The position numbers were made by a program, and so were the translations under genes. From contig NZ_CDDA01000003.1 in NCBI RefSeq assembly GCF_000819745.1, positions 23,293-87,292 on the forward strand: 64,000 bases of DNA, written 5' to 3'. The notes below the pieces were generated by a model, which was not told the DNA's origin, did no database searches, and saw only the letters and a program-made list of their open reading frames with translations. This document shows positions 29,701-37,254 of the stretch, piece after piece. This DNA is from Aeromonas bestiarum. Lineage in GTDB: Bacteria > Pseudomonadota > Gammaproteobacteria > Enterobacterales > Aeromonadaceae. Each line of letters starts with the position of its first letter. The stretch's first letter is position 1.

Positions 29701-29833
29701 CTACCGGGGGCTGGCCACCGTCATCGTCGGCGGCATGAGTTGCAGCACCCTGTTTACCCTGATCCTGTTACCCGCCTTCCTGCGCCTGGGGGAGCGTGCC
29801 GATGTGCCGCTTGCCCTGCGCCAGCGGGCCTGA
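26771..29833 (+). CDS. RND efflux transporter, inner-membrane pump
   Basis: 1020 residues, 12 predicted membrane helices in the RND arrangement: one N-terminal, two large periplasmic loops (about 33-330 and 540-850), and two helix blocks. The N-terminus ERPIWVAVSI and helix 4 segment GVAFAVGMVLDAAIVVLES contain the proton-relay Asp. It is closest in pattern to the HAE1 group and the MdtB/C-like pumps. The periplasmic adaptor follows 15 bases later, the reverse of the usual adaptor-pump order, and there is no outer-membrane factor gene, so it would need TolC from elsewhere. Substrates unknown. Confidence 0.9.
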   Translation: MNLAKTAIERPIWVAVSIVLIFLLGLLSIRGLPIQLFPDIDRPHLNISVDWRSASPQEMESEITDPIEQEMQGVQGLKNLTSNSFPGFTEIDLEFALGTDMQRAQLDVISRLNRVSGLPDKIGGPYVNNYSSNDTLTFFFIQQLPGAKGQIDDHQALIEARVKPDLERIPGVSTVDIEGINERQIQIRFDPYRAAELGVEIPVLASRASTGWDVSAGTLDIGRWEYKLRFAGRYDVETLGDKVVDWRDGLPIYLRDVAEVRLAREENPVLRIQNGNTAIAAQIFKESGANALAALEAIKLKVGELNREVLEPVGLHMEQSFDASLYINRAVGMVTANLGLGVLLSCAILWVFLRQLKATLMIALAIPISIMLTFCLLKVMGRTLNVISLAGVAFAVGMVLDAAIVVLESIYRRHERGDLSKAEAALEGTRQVWTALVASTLTTVAIFLPVLLLNDVEGQLFADLALTIACAVTVSMLVAVTVLPAVAARWMGRERLVDPYDSLWRRTTRHVIRGTSTAPRRWTVITLMMSLPALATWALLPKMDYLPDVKRDAVDVWMNFTPGFNLKAQREEVIDTLIARLAPYMKGEKEPALKNYYILRYPGGAQIGVRPKDETQIKALESLLMKQLLVGIPDTQIFGGQGSLFGGFDSENGIALLLQGGSLPELYQAARAAMAIVKQDLPGAQVRPQPDLDFTAPELRLVPQDRRLAEVGWDRTPMPAIIQTFGDGLRVGEYFDGEDRLDIMLMGQASANPDELKAVPLATPSGRIVPLGELLRVEHDMGPASIFRADGRRSISLQISPPEGMSMEQVLDTLQSKSFAAIRPLLPAGGELRVSGNADSLQQALDNLGAIFLFAVMILLILLWGVFASLKDAVLVLLTLPLATVGGVLALHLSGLLVPLPMDLLTIIGFVILLGLVVNNAILLVHQTRMAERDGMSRQLAVADALQSRMRPIAMTSLTSIFGMLPLMLSPSEGSEIYRGLATVIVGGMSCSTLFTLILLPAFLRLGERADVPLALRQRA

Positions 29834-29848
29834 GCAAGGAGCTCATCG

Positions 29849-30895
29849 ATGACACACGGTTTTACAAGGATGGTAGTGGGCGCAGCGCTGCTGGCGGGGG
29901 GCGTGTTCCCCGTGCTGGCGCAGGGCAAGATGGTGACCCTGGCGGATGTGACCCGGGGGGATGCGGCGGCCAGCATCTGGGTCAGCGGCACTGTGGCGAG
30001 CCGTCAGCAGGCGGCCTTGAGTGCCGAGGTGAGCGGGCGGGTGGAGTGGATTGCCGAGTTCGGCAGCCGGGTCAGGGCGGGGGATGAGCTGCTGCGCCTC
30101 GACAGCGCTGCGCTGCGGCTCTCGCTGGAGCAGGCCCAGGCCGAGCAGGCGAAGTGGGCCAGCAACGTGCACTTCGCCCGCGCCGAGTTTGACCGGCTGG
30201 CGACGCTGCACCGCCAGAAGAGCACCTCCCAGAGCCAGTATGACAAGGCGCGCTACGAGGTGGAGCAGGCAGAACTGGCCGAGCGGCTGGCGCGGGTACA
30301 GGTGCGCCAGATTGAGGAGCAGCTGCGCAGAAGCCACATCTTCGCGCCGTTCGACGGGGTGGTGAACAACCACTTCATCCAGCCGGGAGAGCATGTGGAT
30401 GCCGGTGAGCAGGCACTGGAGCTGGTCAATCCGGATCAGCCCGACATACGCCTGCAGGCTCCCATCATCTGGGCCGGTCAGCTGGCACCCCAGACCCGGC
30501 TGCGGGTGGAAGGGGAGCAGCTCAGCGGTCACGGTGTCTATTACCAGCGAGCGGTGAGCGCCGATCCCAAGTCGCGCCTCATCGAGCTGCGCCTCAAGCC
30601 CGAAGCGGGCTGCTTCATCATAGGATCGCCGGTGCGGGTGGCGCTGCCGCTGGGTGAGCAGCAGACCATGCTGTTGCCGCGCGATGCGCTGGTGCTCAAT
30701 ACCGAGGGGAGCGTTGTCTATCAGGTGGAGCAGAGCGGCAAGGATCTGAAAGTGAACCGGGTGCCGGTAACAGTGCTGTTTGGCGACAGCCAGCAGGTGG
30801 CGGTGAGCGGGGCGCTCAAGCTGGGTGACAGGGTGGTGGTGCGCGGTGCCGGCAGCTTGCGCCATGGTGACAAGGTCGAACTGTTTCGCGGTTGA
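29849..30895 (+). CDS. RND efflux periplasmic adaptor (membrane fusion protein)
   Basis: 348 residues. The start follows AAGGAGCTCATCG. A signal peptide ends VLAQG. A biotinyl-lipoyl half-motif (VSGRVEWIAEFGSRVRAGDEL), a coiled-coil hairpin (about residues 85-150) and the returning lipoyl half (IFAPFDGVVNNHFIQPGEHV) are followed by beta-barrel and membrane-proximal domains. There is no lipobox Cys. It connects the preceding RND pump to an outer-membrane channel. A strong terminator follows at once, so the operon is just these two genes. Confidence 0.9.
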   Translation: MTHGFTRMVVGAALLAGGVFPVLAQGKMVTLADVTRGDAAASIWVSGTVASRQQAALSAEVSGRVEWIAEFGSRVRAGDELLRLDSAALRLSLEQAQAEQAKWASNVHFARAEFDRLATLHRQKSTSQSQYDKARYEVEQAELAERLARVQVRQIEEQLRRSHIFAPFDGVVNNHFIQPGEHVDAGEQALELVNPDQPDIRLQAPIIWAGQLAPQTRLRVEGEQLSGHGVYYQRAVSADPKSRLIELRLKPEAGCFIIGSPVRVALPLGEQQTMLLPRDALVLNTEGSVVYQVEQSGKDLKVNRVPVTVLFGDSQQVAVSGALKLGDRVVVRGAGSLRHGDKVELFRG

Positions 30896-30915
30896 GGCGG
30901 CGGTTTCACCATAAA

Positions 30916-30939
30916 AAACGGCTCCCGCGGGAGCCGTTT
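30916..30939. terminator. bidirectional terminator between the RND operon and pykA
   Basis: Palindrome AAACGGCTCCCGCGGGAGCCGTTT with flanking A and T residues. Confidence 0.85.
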
Positions 30940-30960
30940 CTGTTGCAGCCAGGTGGGCGA

Positions 30961-32400
30961 TTACTCGACCATCATCACCTTGCAGGTGTTGGTACTGCCG
31001 ACGGTTTCCATCTTGTCGCCGTGGGTAAGCAACACCATGTCGCCACTTTGCACCAGCCCCTTGGCCTTGAGCACGTCCAGCGCCTCGCGGCACACTTCAT
31101 AGACCGGCTTGGTCTCGTCGCCGTCGAACAGCACAGGGGTGACACCACGGTAGAGGTTGGTCCAGGCCAGGGTCTTGTTGTGGGGTGACATGGCAAAGAT
31201 CGGCAGGCCGGAGCTGATGCGGGACATCAGCAGCGGTGTGGTGCCTGATTCGGTCAGTGCCACGATTGCCTTGACCCCTTCCAGGTGGTTGGCGGCGTAC
31301 ATGGTCGACATGGCGACCGCCTCTTCCACCGAGGTGAAGGTGTAGCTCATGCGGTGGTTGGAGACGTTCAGGCTCGGGTGCTTCTCGGCGCCCACGCAGA
31401 CGCTGGCCATGGAGGTCACAGTCTCGATGGGGAACTGGCCGGCGGCGGTCTCGGCGGAGAGCATGACGGCATCGGTCCCGTCCAGCACTGCGTTGGCCAC
31501 GTCCATCACTTCGGCGCGGGTCGGCAGCGGGGCGTTGATCATGGACTCCATCATCTGGGTTGCTGTGATGACCACGCGGTTCAGACGGCGGGAGTGACGG
31601 ATCAGCTTCTTCTGTACGCCGACCAGCTCGGGATCGCCGATCTCGACGCCGAGATCGCCACGGGCCACCATGACGGCGTCGGAGCCGAGGATGATGTCTT
31701 CCATCGCCTCGTCGGTGGCGACGGTTTCGGCGCGCTCGACCTTGGCCACTATCTTGGCGTTGGAGCCGGCCTCGCGGGCCAGTTCGCGGGCGTAGCGCAG
31801 GTCATCGCCACAACGGGGGAAGGAGACGGCCAGGTAGTCCACGTTCATCAGGGCGGCTGTCTTGATGTCTTCCTTGTCCTTCTCGGTCAGGGCCGGGGCG
31901 GAGAGACCGCCGCCTTTCTTGTTGATGCCCTTGTTGTTGGAGAGGGGGCCCGCCACAGTCACAGTGGTGTGAATACGGGTGCCTTCGACCTGCTCCACCT
32001 TCAGCTGCACGCGACCATCGTCCAGCAGCAGTATATCGCCGGCGATCACGTCATCGGGCAGGCTCTTGTAGTCGATGCCGACCTGTTCCTGACAGCCTTC
32101 ACCCTTGCCGAGCGCGGCATCGAGAATGAACTTGTCGCCTATGGCCAGATAGACCTTGCCATCCTTGAAGGTGGAGACGCGGATCTTGGGGCCCTGCAGG
32201 TCACCCATGATGGCGACGTGACGGCCCAGCTTGGCGGCGATGTCGCGCACCTGGTTGGCGCGCAGTATGTGGTCTTCAGCGGTGCCGTGGGAGAAGTTCA
32301 TCCGCACCATGTCGGCGCCGGCACGGATGATCCCCTCGAGGATCCCCTCGCGATCGGTGGCCGGACCGAGTGTGGTTACAATCTTTGTACGTCTTGGCAT
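30961..32400 (-). CDS. pykA: pyruvate kinase II
   Basis: 479 residues, colinear with E. coli PykA (480) rather than PykF (470). It makes pyruvate and ATP from phosphoenolpyruvate in glycolysis. Signatures are [57 protein letters not shown] and [11 protein letters not shown] HexR-type site lies about 95 bases upstream of the ATG, and hexR itself is the next gene upstream on the same strand. Confidence 0.96.
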   Translation of the reverse strand: MPRRTKIVTTLGPATDREGILEGIIRAGADMVRMNFSHGTAEDHILRANQVRDIAAKLGRHVAIMGDLQGPKIRVSTFKDGKVYLAIGDKFILDAALGKGEGCQEQVGIDYKSLPDDVIAGDILLLDDGRVQLKVEQVEGTRIHTTVTVAGPLSNNKGINKKGGGLSAPALTEKDKEDIKTAALMNVDYLAVSFPRCGDDLRYARELAREAGSNAKIVAKVERAETVATDEAMEDIILGSDAVMVARGDLGVEIGDPELVGVQKKLIRHSRRLNRVVITATQMMESMINAPLPTRAEVMDVANAVLDGTDAVMLSAETAAGQFPIETVTSMASVCVGAEKHPSLNVSNHRMSYTFTSVEEAVAMSTMYAANHLEGVKAIVALTESGTTPLLMSRISSGLPIFAMSPHNKTLAWTNLYRGVTPVLFDGDETKPVYEVCREALDVLKAKGLVQSGDMVLLTHGDKMETVGSTNTCKVMMVE

Positions 32401-32493
32401 GAAAGACTCCAGTTTGAAGTTGATATGACTTGAAATACTGCCCCGTCAAGCGCATGGCCCATTGCACCCGCTTGCAAGCCATCTGGGTGGCTT

Positions 32494-32510
32494 TTGTTAC
32501 TAAATTACAA
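32494..32510. promoter_or_regulatory. candidate HexR operator upstream of pykA
   Basis: TTGTTACTAAATTACAA matches the published HexR consensus TGTAATTAAATTACA at 13 of 15 core positions. It lies between hexR and pykA. Confidence 0.7.
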
Positions 32511-32562
32511 TACTACACCAAGGAAGGTGGCATAGACAGCCGGGGGCCAGGGCCCCCGCTCG

Positions 32563-33420
32563 TCAGGAAGAGTGGGGGGTATCAAAGCGGGATTCGCGCA
32601 AACCTTCTTTGACTTTCTTCAGGTTTTCGCGAAATTTCATGCCACGGCGCAGGGTAAAACCGGTCGCCAGCACGTCTACCAGGGCCAGCTGGGCGATGCG
32701 AGACGCCATCGGCATGTAGACATCAGTGTCTTCCGGCACATCCATGGAAAGCACCAGGTTGCACTCGCGGGCCAGCGGGGAATCCTTGGCGGTCATGCCG
32801 ATGACGGTAGCGTCGTTCTCGCGGGCCAGCGCGGCGATCTCCACCAGCGCCTTGGTGCGGCCTGTGTGGGAGATGAGCACCACCACGTCCCCTTCGCTGC
32901 TGTTGATGCAGCTCATGCGCATCATGACGATGTCATCGAAGCTCACCACAGGGATGTTGAAGCGGAAGAACTTGTTCTGGGCGTCGCGGGCGACGGCGGA
33001 GGAGGCGCCCAGACCAAAGAAGCTGATCTTCTTGGACTGGGTCAGAATATCGACGCAACGATTGATGGCGGAGATATCCAGGCTGTTCTTGGCGGCATCC
33101 AGACAGGCCATGGTGGATTCGAAGATCTTGGCGGTATAGGTATCGGGCCCGTCGTCCGCTTCCACGTGGCGGTTCACATAAGGGGTGCCGTTGGCCAGGC
33201 TCTGGGCCAGATGCAGTTTGAAGTCGGGAAAGCCTTTGGTATCGAGACGGCGGCAGAAACGGTTGACGGTCGGTTCACTGACGTCGGCCATCTTGGCGAG
33301 GGTGGCGATACTGGAGTGAATGGCCGTCTGCGGGGAGGCCAGAATGACCTCGGCAACTTTACGCTCTGATTTACTGAAACTTTCCAAATTATTAGTAATT
33401 TTATCAAGGGTATTCATCAT
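32563..33420 (-). CDS. hexR: HexR, RpiR-family regulator of central carbon metabolism
   Basis: 285 residues. An N-terminal HTH_6 domain (SKSERKVAEVILASP, then SEPTVNRFCRRLDTKGFPDF) is followed by a SIS sugar-phosphate binding domain (about residues 125-260, KISFFGLGASSAVARDAQNKF and VLISHTGRTKALVE). In gamma-proteobacteria HexR senses 2-keto-3-deoxy-6-phosphogluconate and controls genes such as zwf, edd, gapA, pykA and glk. The start is taken at ATG 33420; ATG 33417 is next. Neighbours pykA and glk are exactly the kind of targets expected. Confidence 0.95.
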   Translation of the reverse strand: MMNTLDKITNNLESFSKSERKVAEVILASPQTAIHSSIATLAKMADVSEPTVNRFCRRLDTKGFPDFKLHLAQSLANGTPYVNRHVEADDGPDTYTAKIFESTMACLDAAKNSLDISAINRCVDILTQSKKISFFGLGASSAVARDAQNKFFRFNIPVVSFDDIVMMRMSCINSSEGDVVVLISHTGRTKALVEIAALARENDATVIGMTAKDSPLARECNLVLSMDVPEDTDVYMPMASRIAQLALVDVLATGFTLRRGMKFRENLKKVKEGLRESRFDTPHSS

Positions 33421-33766
33421 CACCACCAGGCATTTTTGTAATTTAGCTTCAGTGTCTTTGCACTAAATTCACGGCTAAGCAGGTTTCCAATCAACTTGAT
33501 GACTATACAAGACAAGCTCTTATCGAAACTAATCTTGGCCCTGCAAAGTATGACTCATGTCTAATTATTTCGTATTTTTGGTTACAAACTTCCACCCATC
33601 CCGTGAAAGCGCTTACAAATGTTGCAAAGCAACAACACTGTGAGCGGGCGCACACTTGCATTCATCAAACGCGCAGCGGGGGGAGGGGCTCGGGTAGAAT
33701 TGTTGCCAAATAATAATTGCGGGACGGTAAGGGCCGCCCCGACCCAAGTAACGAAGGAGTTGTTTT
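33421..33766. other. hexR-glk divergent regulatory region
   Basis: AT-rich 346-bp region. TTGTAATTTA at 33437-33446 resembles a HexR half-site near the hexR start. A LacI-type palindrome lies near 33604, and GTTGCAAAGCAAC (33621-33633) is a further small inverted repeat. No coding content. Confidence 0.5.
33603..33618. promoter_or_regulatory. LacI-family-type operator upstream of glk
   Basis: GTGAAAGCGCTTACAA contains TGAAAGCGCTTACA, an almost perfect palindrome with the central CG that LacI/GalR-family regulators recognise. It lies about 150 bp upstream of glk. The regulator is not in the window. Confidence 0.55.
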
Positions 33767-34735
33767 ATGCAGCATACCCATGCGCTGGTCGGCGACGTAG
33801 GCGGCACCAATGCGCGGCTGGCCCTGTGCGAGCTGGCGACCGGCACCATTTCCCGGGCCAAGACCTATTCCGGGCTGGCCCACCCCAGTCTCGAGGCCGT
33901 GGTGCGCCTCTATCTGGATGAGCATCAGGTGCAGGTGAGCCAGGCCTGTATCGCCATCGCCTGCCCCATCAAGGGCGACTGGGTCGCCATGACCAACCAC
34001 AGCTGGGAGTTCTCCATCGGCGAGATGCAGGCCAATCTGGGCCTGACCCGCTTGCAGGTGATCAACGACTTCACCGCCGTCTCCATGGCGGTGCCCGTGC
34101 TGGACGCGGCTGACTGCATCCAGCTGGGGGGCGAGGCGCCCGTGGCCGGCAAGCCCATCGCCATCTACGGGGCCGGCACCGGCCTTGGCGTCGCCCACCT
34201 GGTGCACACCGGCGAGCAGTGGCTGAGTCTGCCGGGCGAGGGCGGCCACGTGGACTTTGCCGCCAACAGCGAAGAAGAGGATGCGGTGCTGCAGGTGATG
34301 CGAGCCGAGCTGGGTCATGTCTCGGCCGAGCGGCTGCTCTCCGGGCCCGGTCTGGTCAACATCTATCGCGGGCTGGTGAAGTCCGATGGCCGCGAGCCAG
34401 AAGCCTTCGCCCCCAAAGACATCACTGAGCGGGCGCTGGCGGGCGAATGCCTGGATTGCCGTCGCACCCTGAGCCTGTTCTGCGTGCTGATGGGGCGCTT
34501 CGCCGGCAACCTGGCGCTCAATCTGGGCACCTTCGGCGGTGTCTACATCGCAGGCGGAATCGTGCCGCGCTTCCAGGAGTTCTTCATTGGCTCGGGCTTT
34601 CGGGTGGCGTTCGAAGACAAGGGGCGTTTCAAGTCCTATCTGAAGGATATTCCCGTCTTCCTCATCACTCACGAGGGGCCGGGTCTGCTCGGTGCCGGGG
34701 CCTATCTGCGCCAGTCGCTGGGCATCAAGCTGTAA
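33767..34735 (+). CDS. glk: glucokinase
   Basis: 322 residues, as E. coli Glk (321). Phosphorylates glucose with ATP. AAGGAG is well placed before the ATG. Motifs are [16 protein letters not shown] (phosphate-1), VINDFTAVS (catalytic Asp), [24 protein letters not shown] (sugar-binding Glu/His) and [13 protein letters not shown]. It is divergent from hexR, in a cluster with pykA. Confidence 0.96.
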   Translation: MQHTHALVGDVGGTNARLALCELATGTISRAKTYSGLAHPSLEAVVRLYLDEHQVQVSQACIAIACPIKGDWVAMTNHSWEFSIGEMQANLGLTRLQVINDFTAVSMAVPVLDAADCIQLGGEAPVAGKPIAIYGAGTGLGVAHLVHTGEQWLSLPGEGGHVDFAANSEEEDAVLQVMRAELGHVSAERLLSGPGLVNIYRGLVKSDGREPEAFAPKDITERALAGECLDCRRTLSLFCVLMGRFAGNLALNLGTFGGVYIAGGIVPRFQEFFIGSGFRVAFEDKGRFKSYLKDIPVFLITHEGPGLLGAGAYLRQSLGIKL

Positions 34736-35083
34736 GCCGAAACAGGGGGCTGGATGCCAATCATCCCATGGTTCAGCCTTGATTCAGTGACCATGGGATA
34801 GAGTAACAACACGTACTCAAGAGGCCAGGGCCCCATAAGGAATTGGGACTTGTCTTCATCCGCTGGGTGCGTTTGTCACCTGACAAGCCTGAACTGTTTC
34901 ACCGGTCCTTGTGGCCGGTTTTTTTTTATCTTCTGATCTCCTCCCGGCTTCCCGATTGTCGCTTCCCCTGCGTGATGTGATCTCGCGGGGCTGTGTCGGC
35001 TGGGAAGGGGCGGGATAAAGCACGACGCCTGCGGGCGGGCAGGCGTCGTTATTGGTGTCGGCCCTGTCGGGGCAACGTCAAAC
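34736..35083. other. glk-phoQ convergent intergenic region with hairpins
   Basis: ATCCCATGGT/ACCATGGGAT (34763-34772 and 34790-34799) is a 10-bp inverted repeat just past glk. ACCGG...CCGGTTTTTTTTT (34900-34927) is a + strand terminator. ACGACGCCTGC/GCAGGCGTCGT (35022-35049) is a hairpin that would lie at the 3' end of the phoPQ transcript. No gene is seen. Confidence 0.65.
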
Positions 35084-36475
35084 TCAGGGCAGGTCCAGGG
35101 TGAAGCGGGCGCCCCCCAGCGGCGATTCATCCACCATGATCTGGCCGCCGTAGCTGTGCACTATCTCGGTGACCACCGCCAGACCTATGCCCTGGCCGGG
35201 TGAGCTGTCGGCGCGCACGCCGCGCTGGAAGATCTGCTGCGACTTGTCCGGATCTATGCCCGGGCCATCGTCTTCAATCTCGATCCGCAGGCGGTCTAAG
35301 CGGCGACTCACAGTCACCCGAATTTCGCTGATGGCGAACTTGAAGGCGTTGTCGAGCAGGTTGCCCATCAGCTCCATCAAGTCCCCCTGCTCGCCGGCGA
35401 AGAAGACGTCGTCATCGAACTTGAAGCGGGTCTGCAGCTTCTTGTGGCGATAGACCTTGGCGAGGCTGGCCAGCAGCTTCTCGATGAGGGGCACGGGTTC
35501 CGTGCCCTTGCTGGCGAGGCGCTTGCGGCCGGTGACGGCGCGGCGCAGCTGGTACTGGATGATCTGATCCATGGTCAGGATCTGTTCACTGATGTTGTCG
35601 TGGATGTCGCGCCCCAGCTTGATCTCCTGCGCCGTCATCTGGATCAGCGCCAGCCGGGTTTTCAGGCTGTGGGCCAGATCGTTCAGGGCGTGCTGGTAGC
35701 GCTGGGTCTGCTGGCGTTCGTTCTCCAGCAGCTGGTTGACTGACTCGGTCAGCGGCGTCAGTTCCCGCTCGTAGTCATTGGAGAGCGCCTCCCGCTTGCC
35801 CGCCCGGATCTCGTCGATCTGGCGCGCCATGGTACGCAATGAGGTCAGGCTCCAGAAGCTGGTGAGCAGCAGCAGGGCGCCGAGCAGCGAGTAGGCCAGC
35901 AGGGCCTGGCGGATGCACTGATAGAGGTAGCTGCGGGTCTGGGCCAGGTAGCGCTTGGCCGAGTCGACCATCACCACGTAATAGGTGGTGGGCCCCTCAC
36001 CGTGATTGCGCAGAAAACGCAGGCTGTAGATGAAGTAGCTCTCACCGTTCTTGATGGTGTGGCGTTTGAAGAAGTAGTCCTGATCCAGGCCGCCGAGGTA
36101 CTTCATCAGATCCTGACAGATGGTGCCCTTGGAGTGGATCACCTCCGGCATGTGCAGGCTGGACCAGCTCAGCTGGCCATCGGCCCGGCAGATCAGGGTA
36201 TCCAGATTGGGGTCGATGGCATCCGGCGTGATCTTGCCGAGATCCGTGGTGGCATGGAGATCCGGCAGCTTGGAGGAGAACAGCTTGGAGAGGTTCTCCT
36301 GCATGCGGGTGCTGGCCTTCTGGGCCTGCTCCTCGGTGTGGCCCAGATAGAGGATGTAGACGGAGAAGGCCATGATGAGCGCTATGACCAGCATGGCGCT
36401 CAGCATCAGCTTGATGTGCAGCGAGCGACGGATCAGTCGCATGGGCCGCGGCAGGCGAAGGCGCATCAGTTGCAC
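35084..36475 (-). CDS. phoQ: sensor histidine kinase PhoQ-like
   Basis: 463 residues. The first membrane helix is about residues 23-45, a periplasmic sensor runs to about 190, and a second helix follows (LAYSLLGALLLLTSFW). Then come HAMP-like and dimerisation segments with the phospho-acceptor His in LNDLAHSLKTRLALIQ, close to PhoQ's DLTHSLKTPLA. The ATPase domain has ELMGNLLDNAFKFA (N box), DDGPGI (G1) and GQGIGLAVV (G2). The periplasmic part is not visibly as acidic as enterobacterial PhoQ. The gene overlaps the response regulator by ten bases. Confidence 0.85.
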   Translation of the reverse strand: MQLMRLRLPRPMRLIRRSLHIKLMLSAMLVIALIMAFSVYILYLGHTEEQAQKASTRMQENLSKLFSSKLPDLHATTDLGKITPDAIDPNLDTLICRADGQLSWSSLHMPEVIHSKGTICQDLMKYLGGLDQDYFFKRHTIKNGESYFIYSLRFLRNHGEGPTTYYVVMVDSAKRYLAQTRSYLYQCIRQALLAYSLLGALLLLTSFWSLTSLRTMARQIDEIRAGKREALSNDYERELTPLTESVNQLLENERQQTQRYQHALNDLAHSLKTRLALIQMTAQEIKLGRDIHDNISEQILTMDQIIQYQLRRAVTGRKRLASKGTEPVPLIEKLLASLAKVYRHKKLQTRFKFDDDVFFAGEQGDLMELMGNLLDNAFKFAISEIRVTVSRRLDRLRIEIEDDGPGIDPDKSQQIFQRGVRADSSPGQGIGLAVVTEIVHSYGGQIMVDESPLGGARFTLDLP

Positions 36476-37140
36476 GAGAGGTTGAAGATGTAACCCTGGC
36501 GCCGGATGGTGGAGATGGGCTGGATGCTCCCCTCCGGGTCCAGCTTCTTGCGCAGTCGGCTCACCATCACCTCTATGGTGTTGGGGTCCCCTTCGCCATC
36601 GCCGTAGAGCTGGTCCAGCAGTTGCTGCTTGGAGACCACCTGGCGGGCGTTGCGCATCAGGTACTCGAGGATCAGGTATTCGAAGCTGGTGAGCACGGCC
36701 GGCTCGCCGCCTATGGTCAGCTCCTTGCGGGAGAGATCCAGCTCATAGTCGCCGGCCTTGACCTTGGGCGAGATGAAGCCGGCGCTGCGGCGCACCAGAG
36801 CATTGAGCCGTGCCAGCAGCTCGTCCTTCTGGAACGGCTTGACCAGATAGTCGTCCGCCCCGGCCTCCAGCCCCTCCACCTTGTCCTGCCAGTTGCCACG
36901 GGCGGTCAGGACTATGATGGGGAAGGGGATCTGCCGCTCGCGCAGCTGTCTGATGAGCTGCAAACCGTCCATGTCCGGCAGCCCCAAATCTATGATGGCT
37001 ACGTCTATGGGGTAATCGGCGGCGTAATGCAGGGCCACCTGAGCACTGTCCGTGCTGTGGACCTGATTCTGGGCCTCGGTCAGCAGGGTGGAGAGGTGGT
37101 GATTGAGCAGCTTGTCGTCTTCGACCAACAATATTTTCAT
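36466..37140 (-). CDS. phoP: response regulator PhoP-like (OmpR family)
   Basis: 224 residues. The receiver domain has MKILLVEDDKLL (acidic pocket), IIDLGLPDMDG (phospho-acceptor Asp), VLTARGNWQDKVEGLEAGAD and VKPF. The C-terminal winged helix ends RRQGYIFNL. IDLGLPDxDGL and NWQDKVEGL match E. coli PhoP closely. The start is the ATG at 37140, giving the usual PhoP N-terminus; the ribosome site is poor. It starts 115 bases after the rtxE stop on the same strand, so it could be read both from its own promoter and from the rtxBDE transcript. Confidence 0.87.
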   Translation of the reverse strand: MKILLVEDDKLLNHHLSTLLTEAQNQVHSTDSAQVALHYAADYPIDVAIIDLGLPDMDGLQLIRQLRERQIPFPIIVLTARGNWQDKVEGLEAGADDYLVKPFQKDELLARLNALVRRSAGFISPKVKAGDYELDLSRKELTIGGEPAVLTSFEYLILEYLMRNARQVVSKQQLLDQLYGDGEGDPNTIEVMVSRLRKKLDPEGSIQPISTIRRQGYIFNLSCN

Positions 37141-37254
37141 AAGGTGCGCGATCATGGGGATCCAGGCTGTCAATTAGAGGGTTTATGCCGGGGAGAGTCA
37201 ATCCGGATCCTAGCAGGAGTGCCTGTATCGGGACTGAATCAGGGCATTCTTTAT

